A stretch of DNA of 64,000 nt from SZUA-254 sp964596065 (lineage in GTDB: Bacteria > Bacteroidota > Ignavibacteria > UBA10030 > SZUA-254). This document shows positions 1-7,254 of the stretch, one piece after another. The notes under the pieces are model-generated. The model was not told the DNA's origin and ran no database searches. It saw only the letters and a list, made by a program, of their open reading frames with translations. The stretch covers positions 1-64,000 of the forward strand of contig CAZQSM010000002.1 in assembly GCA_964596065.1 (NCBI GenBank). Direction: 5' to 3'. The translations under genes and the position numbers were made by a program. The stretch's first letter is position 1; each line of letters opens with the position of its first letter.

Positions 1-54
1 AAAATGTTGCTTGCGGAGAAGGTAAGTGAATCTCTCCAACCATTAAAGAAGTAG
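1..54 (+). CDS. C-terminal end of a cassette gene (partial)
   Basis: Frame 1 is open from the left edge to TAG at 52-54 and encodes KMLLAEKVSESLQPLKK. It ends 9 bp before the attC at 64, the spacing expected for a cassette gene. The fragment is too short to assign a function and could be chance. Confidence 0.35.
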   Translation, partial: KMLLAEKVSESLQPLKK

Positions 55-63
55 ATAGGTGCT

Positions 64-180
64 GCCTAACAAGTCGTTACAGCGGACGAGAGCCGCGTTT
101 GTCGCGCGGCTTGAATGGTGTGAAAAGCCGCGGCAAGCCGTCCACCAATCGCGGTGCGCCGCTGAACTCTACCGTCAGGA
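64..180 (+). repeat. attC site 1 (short family, 117 bp)
   Basis: It starts with GCCTAAC (64-70) and ends with GTCAGGA (174-180). The inner part has GC-rich complementary stretches around GCGCGGCTTG and AAGCCGCGGC, which can fold as the attC hairpin does. It shares AAGTCGTT-CAGCGGACG with sites 3 and 8. Confidence 0.85.
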
Positions 181-220
181 CACATGAATTTATTGTTCAA
201 TAATAATTGAAGACGTCCTG

Positions 221-721
221 ATGAACGTATTATTGATTGCCCCCCTGTTAATATTAACGCTCGGAGAACCGGCTATCACGCAAGACTTAAAAAGTATCAA
301 GGTTGATTTTGGCGGTGGTCTCGCGCTTCTGAACTATGGCGATCCGGGAGTATTGATAACCGTTGAACCCGCGTATTGCGTTAACGACAACATAGCCATC
401 GGTGTGAGAATTGAAGGGGGATTACTTGGCGCATACGATTATGCGGCAACAATGGGATCCATTACGATGAACGGGCAATATTATTTTGGCGATAATACCT
501 TCAAATACTTTGTCGGATCTGGACTTGGATTATATAGGTATGGATATCGTAGGTATGTAACACAATTTGGATTATATCCGAGAGTTGGCTTTGCCCTGGG
601 ACATTTTACGATGTCAATGGATTATAATATCCTATCTGGAGCGGAGTCGTGGTCCCAATTTGATGTCTCGAGGTATCTACACCTGAGAATTGGCTTCTTT
701 GTGGGGGGAGCTAAAGAATGA
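221..721 (+). CDS. Outer-membrane beta-barrel-like cassette protein
   Basis: A 166-residue protein with an N-terminal hydrophobic stretch (about residues 1-20) that looks like a signal peptide. It is followed by alternating polar and aromatic short strands rich in Gly and Tyr, such as YYFGDNTFKYFVGSGLGLY, and ends in an aromatic strand (YLHLRIGFFVGG). This is the look of small outer-membrane beta-barrels; no family was identified with certainty. It is the only gene of cassette 175-982. Its AT-rich composition stands out against the GC-rich genes further right, which suggests transfer from a different host. Confidence 0.6.
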   Translation: MNVLLIAPLLILTLGEPAITQDLKSIKVDFGGGLALLNYGDPGVLITVEPAYCVNDNIAIGVRIEGGLLGAYDYAATMGSITMNGQYYFGDNTFKYFVGSGLGLYRYGYRRYVTQFGLYPRVGFALGHFTMSMDYNILSGAESWSQFDVSRYLHLRIGFFVGGAKE

Positions 722-822
722 TACACGGTAAATCGAATAGTCCGTATGATCAGCGAGGCAAACACTATAGAGTTAAATCGTCGCATATTAGTATTATTAA
801 TTGAGATATTATCCCGCGTATG

Positions 823-988
823 TTCAAACAAGCCGCCCAAGCCGACGCCTAATCGCGGGCGTTCACCTATCTGGCAGTCTAGCTCGGTTCAGCAAAGAGG
901 TCTTTCAAGGTGAAATCCGGGTGTCAGCTTTTCGCGTTCCCGAGGGTGCCGCGAGGGCGTTTGGCGCAGCTTAGTTCTCCCGTTAGAT
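823..988 (+). repeat. attC site 2 (long family, 166 bp)
   Basis: The left box is degenerate (TTCAAAC, 823-829) followed by AAGCCGCCCA. The right box is GTTAGAT (982-988). The interior shares GTGAAATCCGGG-GTCAGCT and GCAGCTTAG with the other long sites. Length is the same as sites 4, 7 and 9. Confidence 0.8.
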
Positions 989-1019
989 CTCGCTTGAGGT
1001 ATTGATTTTTACGAAAGGA

Positions 1020-1038
1020 TGTAATACATTGTATTACA
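1020..1038. promoter_or_regulatory. Palindromic operator of the toxin-antitoxin cassette
   Basis: TGTAATACATTGTATTACA is a perfect inverted repeat: 9-base arms around a single T. It lies 45 bp upstream of the ribbon-helix-helix antitoxin start in an AT-rich promoter region (TATAAAT follows at about 1040). RHH antitoxins of this class bind palindromes over their own promoter, so autorepression is likely. Confidence 0.65.
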
Positions 1039-1082
1039 TATAAATACATCGTCATACAATCAATTATCAAACCCGGAATTTT

Positions 1083-1301
1083 ATGAGTACCGCAGTATCA
1101 ATTCGGCTCCCCAAAGACCTGGCAAAACGCCTGGACGGAATCGCGAAAGAGACTGAGAGACCCCGGTCTTTCATCATCCAGAAGGCAATTGAGGCGTATA
1201 TCGAGGATGTAGCCGATCTACAGATTGCCCTCGATCGCCTTCATGATACCAGCGATCCTATTGTCTCCTCCAAGGAGATGAGGAAGTCCCTTGGCCTATA
1301 G
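1083..1301 (+). CDS. Ribbon-helix-helix antitoxin (CopG/RelB-like)
   Basis: A 72-residue protein that opens with the RHH DNA-binding strand STAVSIRLPKDLAKRLD and a helix-turn-helix-like pair ending AIEAYIED. The C-terminal part (about 50-72) is the expected toxin-binding tail. It overlaps the downstream toxin by 11 bp, the usual antitoxin-first order. It should neutralise the toxin by direct binding and repress transcription through the palindrome at 1020-1038. The pair occupies cassette 983-1653 with its own promoter, so it need not rely on an integron promoter. Toxin-antitoxin pairs are frequent in cassette arrays, where they are thought to stabilise the array. Confidence 0.88.
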   Translation: MSTAVSIRLPKDLAKRLDGIAKETERPRSFIIQKAIEAYIEDVADLQIALDRLHDTSDPIVSSKEMRKSLGL

Positions 1302-1551
1302 TCTCGGGTTTAAGAAATCTGTTCACCGCGATCTCAAGCAACTATCTAAATCAGATGTCACTCGGATTCTCGACTCGATCGAGAAGGAGCTTCTTGACAA
1401 ACCCAATGCAAACCCTCCGTTAAAGGGGAAGTTTGCAGGGTTGCGAAAATACCGAGTCGGGGATTTCAGAGTCATTTATACGATTGTGGGATCGGAGGTT
1501 CGCATATTACGGATCGGTAATCGCAGAGACGTCTACAAGCGCGAAATCTAA
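1291..1551 (+). CDS. RelE/ParE-family toxin
   Basis: An 86-residue protein with the RelE/ParE fold pattern: an N-terminal strand (YSLGFKKSVHRDLKQL), two helices, then the core LKGKFAGLRKYRVGDFRVIYTI and a last strand with RIGNRRDVYK. In this superfamily such proteins are ribosome-dependent mRNA endonucleases (RelE) or gyrase poisons (ParE); the sequence alone does not settle which. The basic and aromatic residues near the end (RNRRDVYKR) resemble RelE active-site positions. The start is TTG at 1291, with AAGGAG and AGGAAG stretches upstream. The TAA stop (1549-1551) lies inside the left box of attC 3. Confidence 0.9.
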   Translation: MAYSLGFKKSVHRDLKQLSKSDVTRILDSIEKELLDKPNANPPLKGKFAGLRKYRVGDFRVIYTIVGSEVRILRIGNRRDVYKREI

Positions 1552-1659
1552 CAGTTCGTTCCAGCTGACCGGCCCGCTTGTCACGCGGCTTGCGGTGGTG
1601 GAGAAGCCCAGGCAAGCCGCGCGCCAACCGGCCCGGCGGCTTAGCTCCATCCGTTAGGC
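1546..1659 (+). repeat. attC site 3 (short family, 114 bp)
   Basis: The left box ATCTAAC (1546-1552) is the exact reverse complement of GTTAGAT at 982-988, where this cassette begins. That is the signature of a circularisable cassette. The right box is GTTAGGC (1653-1659). The inner arms CGCGGCTTGC and GCAAGCCGCG are perfectly complementary. Confidence 0.93.
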
Positions 1660-1708
1660 CTCGAGTGGGGGCTTTACTTTACGCCGTAAATACGATAAAT
1701 TGTCCCGT

Positions 1709-2020
1709 ATGATGCCGCTCACCAAACACGATGCTTTCCAGATCATCGGCCACGTCGAGGCTGAAGTACGAGCCCTCGGAGTTGCCCGATTGGCCGTCTA
1801 CGGCTCCGTGGTGCGTGGTGAGGCTGGTCCGGAGAGCGATGTCGATATCCTCGTCCAATTCCGACCAGGGGCCAAAAGCTTTGATCGGTTTATGGCCCTT
1901 TCCGAACTTTTGGAAGCCCACCTCGGACGGCGGGTTCAACTGATCACCACCGAAGCGCTCTCACCATTCATCGGATCCCATATCTTGGCAGAGGCCCAAG
2001 ATGTCATTCGAGCCGCGTGA
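1709..2020 (+). CDS. mntA: MntA-type nucleotidyltransferase antitoxin
   Basis: About 103 residues. The minimal nucleotidyltransferase signature is clear: YGSVVRGEAGPESDVDILV, with the GS motif, the Arg-Gly and the Asp-x-Asp metal-binding pair. MntA proteins inactivate their HEPN partner HepT by adding AMP to it (established for this two-gene family). ATG 1709 or 1712 is the likely start; a TTG at 1700 would add three residues. The gene overlaps the HEPN gene by 20 bp. This partner appears intact although its toxin is broken. Confidence 0.85.
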   Translation: MMPLTKHDAFQIIGHVEAEVRALGVARLAVYGSVVRGEAGPESDVDILVQFRPGAKSFDRFMALSELLEAHLGRRVQLITTEALSPFIGSHILAEAQDVIRAA

Positions 2021-2336
2021 GTACCTCCGCCAAATTTTTGTCGAAGTCGAGTTTCTTCAAGGCTCGAGTTCGGGTTTGAGCATTGAGGATTTCCCTGCTG
2101 ACGAAACGCTTCGACGAGCTGCGGTTCGAAGCCTGGAGATCATCGGGGAGGCCGCGAGAAAGCTACAGGATGATTTCCAGGCCAAGTATCCGGCCATCGA
2201 ATAGCGCGCGATGTCGGGGATGCGCAATCGACGCAAACACGACTACTTCGGTGTGGATTACGAACTTGTCTGGGACGTGGTGCAGAATCGCATCCCCATC
2301 CTCCGTTCTCAAATTGCATCAATCCTCGAGGCCTAA
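2001..2336 (+). pseudogene. hepT: HepT (HEPN/DUF86 toxin) interrupted by an in-frame TAG
   Basis: The reading frame gives a normal HepT N-terminal half up to KYPAIE, then TAG at 2202-2204. In the same frame it continues with RAMSGMRNRRKHDYFGVDYE to a TAA at 2334-2336. HepT proteins have a Trp between the Glu and Arg-Ala-Met at this place, so TGG to TAG is the simplest explanation. The catalytic HEPN ribonuclease motif (R-x4-H-x-Y, here RNRRKHDY) lies after the stop. The truncated 67-residue product would therefore lack the active site. The final TAA lies inside attC 4. A sequencing error or readthrough are alternatives. Confidence 0.82.
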
Positions 2337-2496
2337 CAAGTCGCTCAAACTGACGCCATACCGCGGCTGTTCAATGAACCCGCCATCAACGTCGGTCTGG
2401 CCGTGAAACATGTCAGTGTGAAATCCGGGCGTCTGCTTTTCGCGACGCCGAGGTCGCCGCGAGAGCATTTGCCGCGGCTTAGCCCTACCGTTCCGC
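2331..2496 (+). repeat. attC site 4 (long family, 166 bp)
   Basis: The left box GCCTAAC (2331-2337) is the exact reverse complement of GTTAGGC at 1653-1659, where this cassette begins. The right box is GTTCCGC (2490-2496). The interior has AACGTCGGTCTGGCCGTGAA and GTGAAATCCGGGCGTC like the other long sites. Confidence 0.9.
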
Positions 2497-2533
2497 CGAC
2501 AGGTGAGCTTTCAGCGCCATACGGAGTAAACCA

Positions 2534-3442
2534 ATGTCTGAAAATTCAAGCGTGAAGCGCTACGCAGATTCACCCCAATGTAAGTCGGGGCATCGATCGC
2601 CTCACCGGATTTTACTCCTGGCTGTACTTGCCATGATTAACACGTCCTCCCTGACCGTGGCTCAAGACCTGCCGCCCGGCGGGACGACCTCGTGGGAAAT
2701 CCAAGAATTAGAGGCGATCGTATCGTTCCTGATCTTCGATCCCAGGGATTCCGCAATAGCCCTGCCCAAAGGGCTTCGTTTCGCTTCAGCCCACGACGTG
2801 CCGTTTCCCGAGCTGCAGGAGCACTTGAAGCAGCACCCCGATCATTCCGATTGGGCATTTTCTTTCGTTGAGGTTGTTCGACCCAGGTCGTTCATCCTTG
2901 ACGGTAAGTCGCCGAAACTTCCCGAGAATGGGGGTCTCGGTGTTTGGTTCGCGCCGGTCGACCATTCGAAGCTCGCGTCCGAACTCACAAAGGGCACGTA
3001 TGAGACGGTGATCGCCCCATCACCCGACGCAGTGCTCGTACTCGGGCTCTGGGTTCCGGACCGGGAGTACGTGGCCTACATGCGCGCTCGCGGGCATCAC
3101 GCCGAATACGGGATGGTGACTCTCGTACAAGACAGCGAAGGTGCGTATCGGGGCGAGATCAAGGCAGGCGAATTAACCATCAAGGCCTCAGCCACACCTC
3201 ACGGCGAGACGAGGCCTGAACCGGAACCCTTCACACAGGTGTTCTTCCATCCGGGAAAGGGAGTCGACAACGTTGTCGTCATTCGCGGCGCCAACGCGCG
3301 CGAGCGCGACTGCACTGCAACGTGGTCAACGCAGGGCGATCATCCGCTGTCCCGCGGAGTTTTCGTGGGACCGACATTCCTGAACATCGAGGGGCCAATT
3401 ACGGGGAGTGCGTATCGACTGGGGGAAACACCCGAGGAATGA
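2534..3442 (+). CDS. Secreted protein of unknown function, cassette paralogue 1
   Basis: A 302-residue protein with a long N-region, then a hydrophobic signal peptide (about residues 26-43, ILLLAVLAMINTSSLTVAQ). The mature part starts with LPPGGTTSWEI. Shared landmarks with its neighbour at 3557-4468 are DWAFSFVEV, LPENGG-G-WFAPVD, WVPDREYVAYMRARGH, AEYGMVTLV, GANAR, and QGDHPLSRG-FVGPT. I do not recognise the family. The two Cys/Trp-containing stretches near the end (DCTATW) could matter structurally. It fills cassette 2491-3509. Confidence 0.7.
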   Translation: MSENSSVKRYADSPQCKSGHRSPHRILLLAVLAMINTSSLTVAQDLPPGGTTSWEIQELEAIVSFLIFDPRDSAIALPKGLRFASAHDVPFPELQEHLKQHPDHSDWAFSFVEVVRPRSFILDGKSPKLPENGGLGVWFAPVDHSKLASELTKGTYETVIAPSPDAVLVLGLWVPDREYVAYMRARGHHAEYGMVTLVQDSEGAYRGEIKAGELTIKASATPHGETRPEPEPFTQVFFHPGKGVDNVVVIRGANARERDCTATWSTQGDHPLSRGVFVGPTFLNIEGPITGSAYRLGETPEE

Positions 3443-3451
3443 GACCATGCG

Positions 3452-3515
3452 GCCGAACGAACGATTGCAGCGGACAGACCACCGGGAGGCTCGCTGATGA
3501 TGCTGGCCGTTCGAC
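3452..3515 (+). repeat. attC site 5 (64-bp form)
   Basis: The left box GCCGAAC (3452-3458) is followed by GAACGATTGCAGCGGAC, close to the CAGCGGAC of the short family. The right box is GTTCGAC (3509-3515). It is much shorter than the other sites and pairs with the 64-bp site 6, which follows the paralogous gene. Confidence 0.65.
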
Positions 3516-3556
3516 CGATTGGGGAGCGTTCACATAAATAACCGGGGAGGAATCCA

Positions 3557-4468
3557 ATGACTGAGTGCTTACCGAAGAAAGGGAAACCGAGACCGAGCCA
3601 GCGAGCCGGGGCACATGGATCCATTCCCTGGAGCCGTCTCTTCGCGCTGCTCGCCCTTACGAGCGCGCCGTCGGGGGCGCTGGCACAGTCGTTACCAGCC
3701 GGCGGAACAACATCGTGGGAGATACGGGGGCCGGAGGAGATCGTCACGTTCGCGCTCTTCGATCCGAAGTCGCCCGGGGTGTCGTTGCCCGCTGGACTTC
3801 AATTCGTGTCCGCGCGCGACGCTCAAATGCCTGAGGTGGGGGCGTACCTGAAGGAACACCCGGACCATGCTGGATGGGCATTCTCGTTCATCGAGATCAC
3901 GCGTCAGCAGGCTTTCCTCCTTGATGGCAGGGCCCCGACACTCCCGGAGAACGGGGGTATCGGATTGTGGTTCGCCCCAGTCGACCCTTCGCGGCTCGCC
4001 GGTGAGATCCCCAAAGACAGATTCGATTCCATCATCGCCCCATCACTGGGATCAGTGCTGGGGCTCGGGATCTGGGTCCCGGACCGGGAGTACGTTGCTT
4101 ACATGCGCGCACGCGGCCATTACGCCGAGTACGGGATGGTGACTCTCGTGACGGATAGCGTTGGGGCATTCCATGGCGAGATTCGATTGGACAACCTGCA
4201 TGTCAGGATGACAGCTACGCCTCATGGTGACGTGCAGGAAGATCCGGCATCCGGGACACAGGTGCTTTTCGCACCGGGAGGCAAGGTCGTACACGCGGTC
4301 GTCGTTGCGGGCGCCAACGCCCGTCACCGTGCCTGCACCGCGGATTGGTCCAGGCAGGGTGATCATCCGCTTTCGCGTGGCGAGTTCGTGGGTCCCACGT
4401 ACCTGACAACCTACGAAGCACCGCTCAAGGGGAGCGCGTACCGGGTGGAAGACGTAAAGAAGCGGTGA
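3557..4468 (+). CDS. Secreted protein of unknown function, cassette paralogue 2
   Basis: A 303-residue paralogue of the gene at 2534-3442, collinear over its whole length with the same landmarks (WFAPVD, WVPDREYVAYMRARGH, AEYGMVTLV, QGDHPLSRG). The signal peptide is around residues 28-45 (LFALLALTSAPSGALAQ). A strong ribosome site, GGGGAGG, precedes ATG 3557. It lies in its own cassette (3510-4535) followed by a 64-bp attC like that of its twin. This suggests one cassette was copied and then diverged, or two related cassettes were captured side by side. Function unknown. Confidence 0.75.
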   Translation: MTECLPKKGKPRPSQRAGAHGSIPWSRLFALLALTSAPSGALAQSLPAGGTTSWEIRGPEEIVTFALFDPKSPGVSLPAGLQFVSARDAQMPEVGAYLKEHPDHAGWAFSFIEITRQQAFLLDGRAPTLPENGGIGLWFAPVDPSRLAGEIPKDRFDSIIAPSLGSVLGLGIWVPDREYVAYMRARGHYAEYGMVTLVTDSVGAFHGEIRLDNLHVRMTATPHGDVQEDPASGTQVLFAPGGKVVHAVVVAGANARHRACTADWSRQGDHPLSRGEFVGPTYLTTYEAPLKGSAYRVEDVKKR

Positions 4469-4477
4469 GGGCGCGCG

Positions 4478-4541
4478 GCCGAACATCCGATTGCAGCGGA
4501 CGGACCGCTTCGTGGCCCGCCGTTGAACCGGAGCGTCAGGT
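4478..4541 (+). repeat. attC site 6 (64-bp form)
   Basis: The left box is GCCGAAC (4478-4484), followed by ATCCGATTGCAGCGGACGG. The right end, CCGTTGAACCGGAGC-GTCAGGT (right box 4535-4541), resembles CCGCTGAACTCTACC-GTCAGG of site 1. Same length as site 5. Confidence 0.72.
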
Positions 4542-4567
4542 TGCATGATTTAAGACACTAATTGCCT

Positions 4568-4807
4568 ATGAATCTTCAGATTCCATACTTGATTTTGGGT
4601 GTGGCCCGTACATCATGGATACCGGATTGGGAACCGATCGAACTTGTAGAAAATGCCAATTTCTATCATCGCAATGACACCCTGGCACTTCAACTAAACA
4701 TCCGTGCTACCCGGTCGAATCAACAATATATCGATACGCTTTCCGTTGTGGGATATACATTCGATTTATACCTGAGTGCTCATCCTCGTCGTGGGCATGG
4801 GACATAA
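4568..4807 (+). CDS. Hypothetical small protein
   Basis: A 79-residue frame opening MNLQIPYLILGVARTSW; a TTG six bases upstream is an alternative start. It is the only sizeable plus-strand frame in cassette 4536-5141, starts 27 bp after attC 6, and is AT-rich like other cassette genes. No domain is recognised. Position is the main support. Confidence 0.4.
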   Translation: MNLQIPYLILGVARTSWIPDWEPIELVENANFYHRNDTLALQLNIRATRSNQQYIDTLSVVGYTFDLYLSAHPRRGHGT

Positions 4808-4981
4808 TTCGTCATGGATATAAGTGATTAGATCCTGCTGACCTGGTCCTTCCAAGGATCGGATTACAGAAAGCAATCATTCAATCGGAGGCCGTATCGG
4901 GCAATCCTCTCCCTGAGAAAATATACCGGGACGGTATCGTTGGCTGTTTATGGGAGAAAGTTGAAAAGATTCAACCATGCC
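4808..4981. other. Non-coding stretch of cassette 4536-5141
   Basis: No gene, hairpin or recognisable site seen between the stop at 4805-4807 and attC 7. Together with attC 7 this makes a gap of about 350 bp. Confidence 0.5.
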
Positions 4982-5147
4982 GCCTGACAAGTCGCTCCAA
5001 CTTGCGCCATATCGCGGGCATTCATCGAAATGGCGACGTGGCTCGGTTTGGTGAAGCGGTCGGTCTATGTCAAGTCCATGCGAACAACAGTATGCGACGT
5101 GTCCGGGCGCGCGGGAACGTTGGCACAGCTTTGCTTCCCCGTTAAGC
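4982..5147 (+). repeat. attC site 7 (long family, 166 bp)
   Basis: Left box GCCTGAC (4982-4988), then AAGTCGCTCCAACTTGCGCC. Right box GTTAAGC (5141-5147). The left box differs by one base from the complement of its cassette start (GTCAGGT, 4535-4541). Confidence 0.85.
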
Positions 5148-5161
5148 CGCAGATTGAGGCA

Positions 5162-5233
5162 ATGAATGATCTTCGGGAGGTGGTCGCAAAATACGGCCGC
5201 CTTGAAATCCCCAGGGGTGAGGTTTACCAATGA
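5162..5233 (+). CDS. Possible 23-residue leader peptide
   Basis: ATG 5162 opens a frame (MNDLREVVAKYGRLEIPRGE...) that ends by TGA overlapping the ATG of the ORF6N gene (ATGA at 5230-5233). The tight coupling suggests a translated leader, but there is no homology to support it. Confidence 0.25.
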   Translation: MNDLREVVAKYGRLEIPRGEVYQ

Positions 5234-5454
5234 CAACTTCGGGAGCAGTCGTTCGCGTCAAGTCGATTCAGGAACGAATCCTGCCGATCCGCGGGAAACG
5301 TGTAATTATAGACGCAGACTTCGCCCATTTTTTTGGTGTCCCCACGAAAGGGCCCAATGAACAAGTCCGGAGGAACAAGGCGCAATTACCAGGTGGATGC
5401 AAGGTGGAAGGGTTGCCCGTTGTCGGACAGGGGCATGAGCTGAAGGGGGAATGA
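5230..5454 (+). CDS. Truncated ORF6N-domain protein
   Basis: The first 50 residues match the start of the ORF6N domain: VKSIQERILPIRGKRVIIDADFA, then HFFGVPTK-NEQVRRN. ORF6N is a DNA-binding-associated domain common in phage and mobile-element proteins. After VRRNKAQLP the expected continuation of the domain is lost and an unrelated tail (residues 56-74) follows. The gene is therefore probably a remnant; the protein is far shorter than family members. Its stop overlaps the start of the DoxX gene (ATGATGA), so the two may be translationally coupled. Confidence 0.62.
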   Translation: MTTSGAVVRVKSIQERILPIRGKRVIIDADFAHFFGVPTKGPNEQVRRNKAQLPGGCKVEGLPVVGQGHELKGE

Positions 5455-5825
5455 TGAACGCGCTGTTGTGGATTTTGCAGGTTTTTACCGCGTTTCTGTA
5501 CGGATCGTCTGGTGTGATGAAGGTTTTCATGTTCGACATGATAAGCCGGGATGTCCCGTCCTTCGGTGCATTGTCGCGGGAAACCTGGATGACGCTGGGT
5601 ATGTTGGAACTCGTCTGCACAATCGGGCTCATTGTTCCATCCGCCTTTCGTTGGCGGCCCCGTCTTACCATCTATGCGGCCGCACTATTGGCGATCGAGA
5701 GCCTCGTGTTCGTTTGGGTGCACCTGAAGTACGACGAACTAACGTCCTTGATTATGAGCAGTGTGCTGGGCTTCCTCATGGTTTTTATTGCCTATGGCAG
5801 GATGGTTCTTAAACCGATCGACTGA
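5454..5825 (+). CDS. DoxX-like four-helix membrane protein
   Basis: About 123 residues with four hydrophobic helices: ALLWILQVFTAFLYGSSGVMKV, LGMLELVCTIGLIVPS, LTIYAAALLAIESLVFVWVH, and LIMSSVLGFLMVFIAYGR. The first helix with GSSGVMKVF and the MLEL motif in the second match the DoxX/DoxX-like family of small integral membrane proteins, whose exact role is mostly unknown. ATG 5451 would add one Met. It sits in cassette 5142-5966, 31 bp before attC 8. Confidence 0.8.
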   Translation: MNALLWILQVFTAFLYGSSGVMKVFMFDMISRDVPSFGALSRETWMTLGMLELVCTIGLIVPSAFRWRPRLTIYAAALLAIESLVFVWVHLKYDELTSLIMSSVLGFLMVFIAYGRMVLKPID

Positions 5826-5856
5826 TCAGCCGGGATTCCAATTTCGACGTGAAGGG

Positions 5857-5972
5857 GCCTAACAAGTCATTCCAGCGGACGCATGTCGCGTTTGTCACAC
5901 GGCCTGCGGTGTGCGCGGAGCCACGGTCCGCCGCGCGCCAACCGTCCCCGCGGCTGAACTCCACCGTCAGGC
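5857..5972 (+). repeat. attC site 8 (short family, 116 bp)
   Basis: Left box GCCTAAC (5857-5863), right box GTCAGGC (5966-5972). The interior ATTCCAGCGGACGCATGTCG and CCGCGCGCCAACCGTCC is nearly collinear with sites 1 and 3. Confidence 0.9.
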
Positions 5973-5976
5973 AGCG

Positions 5977-6387
5977 ATGAATATCCTCTGGACATGTCCG
6001 AATTGCAAGAGGCAATTTCGGAGAAAGAATCAACGACATGCATGCGGAACCGGAGACCGTTCGGAGGTATTAAAAAACAGGCCATCCTCCGTGATTTCAC
6101 TCTATAAAAAATTGGAGGCTTTTGTCGAGTCATTCGGACCCGTCGAGTTTGTGGCCCGTAACCGGTACGTGTTGCTCAGGAGTAATCGGATCTTTTCTGA
6201 TTTAAGCATCACGCCAACTGCGCTGCGAGTGGTGGTCCATTTGCCGCGTCGGGTACAGAATGCACTATTTGTAAAGATAGGATACGATGGCAGGCGTATC
6301 TCACACGTCGCCATGTTACGCAATCCGGAGGACCTTGCCAAGATCAAGCCTTATTTAAAGGAAGCTTACAGGCATTCAATTGAATGA
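5977..6387 (+). CDS. DUF5655 domain protein
   Basis: A 136-residue protein. The N-terminus has a small zinc-ribbon-like piece, WTCPNCKRQF-KNQRHACG, followed from about residue 40 by the DUF5655 pattern: LYKKLEAFVESFGPVEFVARNRYVLLRSNRIF. The domain is uncharacterised biochemically. ATG 5977 is chosen because it begins 5 bp after attC 8; a longer frame opening at 5911 would start inside the recombination site. A second, chromosomal DUF5655 protein occurs at 38763-39338. Confidence 0.8.
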   Translation: MNILWTCPNCKRQFRRKNQRHACGTGDRSEVLKNRPSSVISLYKKLEAFVESFGPVEFVARNRYVLLRSNRIFSDLSITPTALRVVVHLPRRVQNALFVKIGYDGRRISHVAMLRNPEDLAKIKPYLKEAYRHSIE

Positions 6388-6398
6388 GTCGCCATGCG

Positions 6399-6564
6399 GC
6401 CTGACAAGTCGCCCACGCCGACGCCGAGTCGCGGCTGTCCCTTGATCTGGCCATCAACGTCGGCCTGGCAGTGAGGTCGGTCGGCGTGAAATCCGGGCGT
6501 CAGCTGTTCGGGGCGCCCGTCGGGCCGCGAGCGCCTTTGGCGCGGCATGGCCCACCCGTCAGGC
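6399..6564 (+). repeat. attC site 9 (long family, 166 bp)
   Basis: Left box GCCTGAC (6399-6405) is the exact reverse complement of GTCAGGC at 5966-5972 that opens this cassette. Right box GTCAGGC (6558-6564). It is the clearest example of the long family. Confidence 0.93.
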
Positions 6565-6584
6565 CTCAAATTGGGTAAAACGTG

Positions 6585-6983
6585 ATGACACGGATACCGT
6601 TCGTTATTTCCCTCGTGGTAACCGCTTCGCTCATTTCATGCACGACATTCAGAACGATTGCCCCGGATAAAACAATAAAAGACAACTCACAAACCATCAA
6701 AGTGTTCCTGCTCGATGGCAGAGTAATCAAATTGCCGGCCGGGGAATATGTGATGGATCTAAATTCGGATGCCGGCTATATTCAGGGATCAGGCGTTCAA
6801 TCGGGGGCAGGAGAAAATCAAGAGGTTCGGTTTACCGGAAGTATCAGCAGGCAGTCCATCAGCGGTATTCAGGTCAACGAACCCACGGGGTTGACTACCA
6901 CGACCGGTTACGTCATACTCGGCATTCTTTCCATCGGAGGCCTATACCTCCTTTTGTTATTGACCTCCGATCGAACGCATTGA
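6585..6983 (+). CDS. Hypothetical lipoprotein with C-terminal membrane helix
   Basis: About 132 residues. It begins with a lipoprotein signal (VISLVVTASLISC, lipobox LISC at about residues 15-18). A soluble middle has FLLDGRVIKLPAGEYVMDL, and a hydrophobic helix near the end is VILGILSIGGLYLLLLL. A lipidated N-terminus combined with a C-terminal helix is unusual and may mean it is anchored at both ends. GTG 6582 is an alternative start. It is alone in cassette 6559-7193; function unknown. Confidence 0.65.
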   Translation: MTRIPFVISLVVTASLISCTTFRTIAPDKTIKDNSQTIKVFLLDGRVIKLPAGEYVMDLNSDAGYIQGSGVQSGAGENQEVRFTGSISRQSISGIQVNEPTGLTTTTGYVILGILSIGGLYLLLLLTSDRTH

Positions 6984-7032
6984 TGCCGACAATGATTCCC
7001 GATGAATGGATCGGGCGAGCCCTTTTGTCGCC

Positions 7033-7199
7033 GCCCATCAAGTCGCTCGAGGCGATGCCAAATCGAGGGCGTCCATTCAACGGGCAATGCAGGCCGGTGT
7101 AAATGAGAGGTCGGTGTCTGTTAAGTCCATCCAACGACGGTTCGCGACGCGTCGTGGCCCGCGAATACATTCGGCGCGGCTTAGCCCACCCGGTCGACG
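7033..7199 (+). repeat. attC site 10 (long family, degenerate, 167 bp)
   Basis: Left box is GCCCATC (7033-7039) instead of GCCTGAC, followed by the normal AAGTCGCTCGAGGCGATGCC. The right end is GGCTTAGCCCACCCG-GTCGACG (right box 7193-7199). The interior is clearly related to the long sites, so this is probably a decayed site. Confidence 0.72.
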
Positions 7200-7254
7200 T
7201 ACGATGTGGCGTAGCTCGCCCGGACCATCGGACCAGTCCAGCGGGGAGGAGGGA

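Noticed and set aside
5911..5976. Upstream extension of the DUF5655 cassette gene
   Set aside because: It lies inside attC 8, and the zinc-ribbon-like start of the domain begins at 5977.
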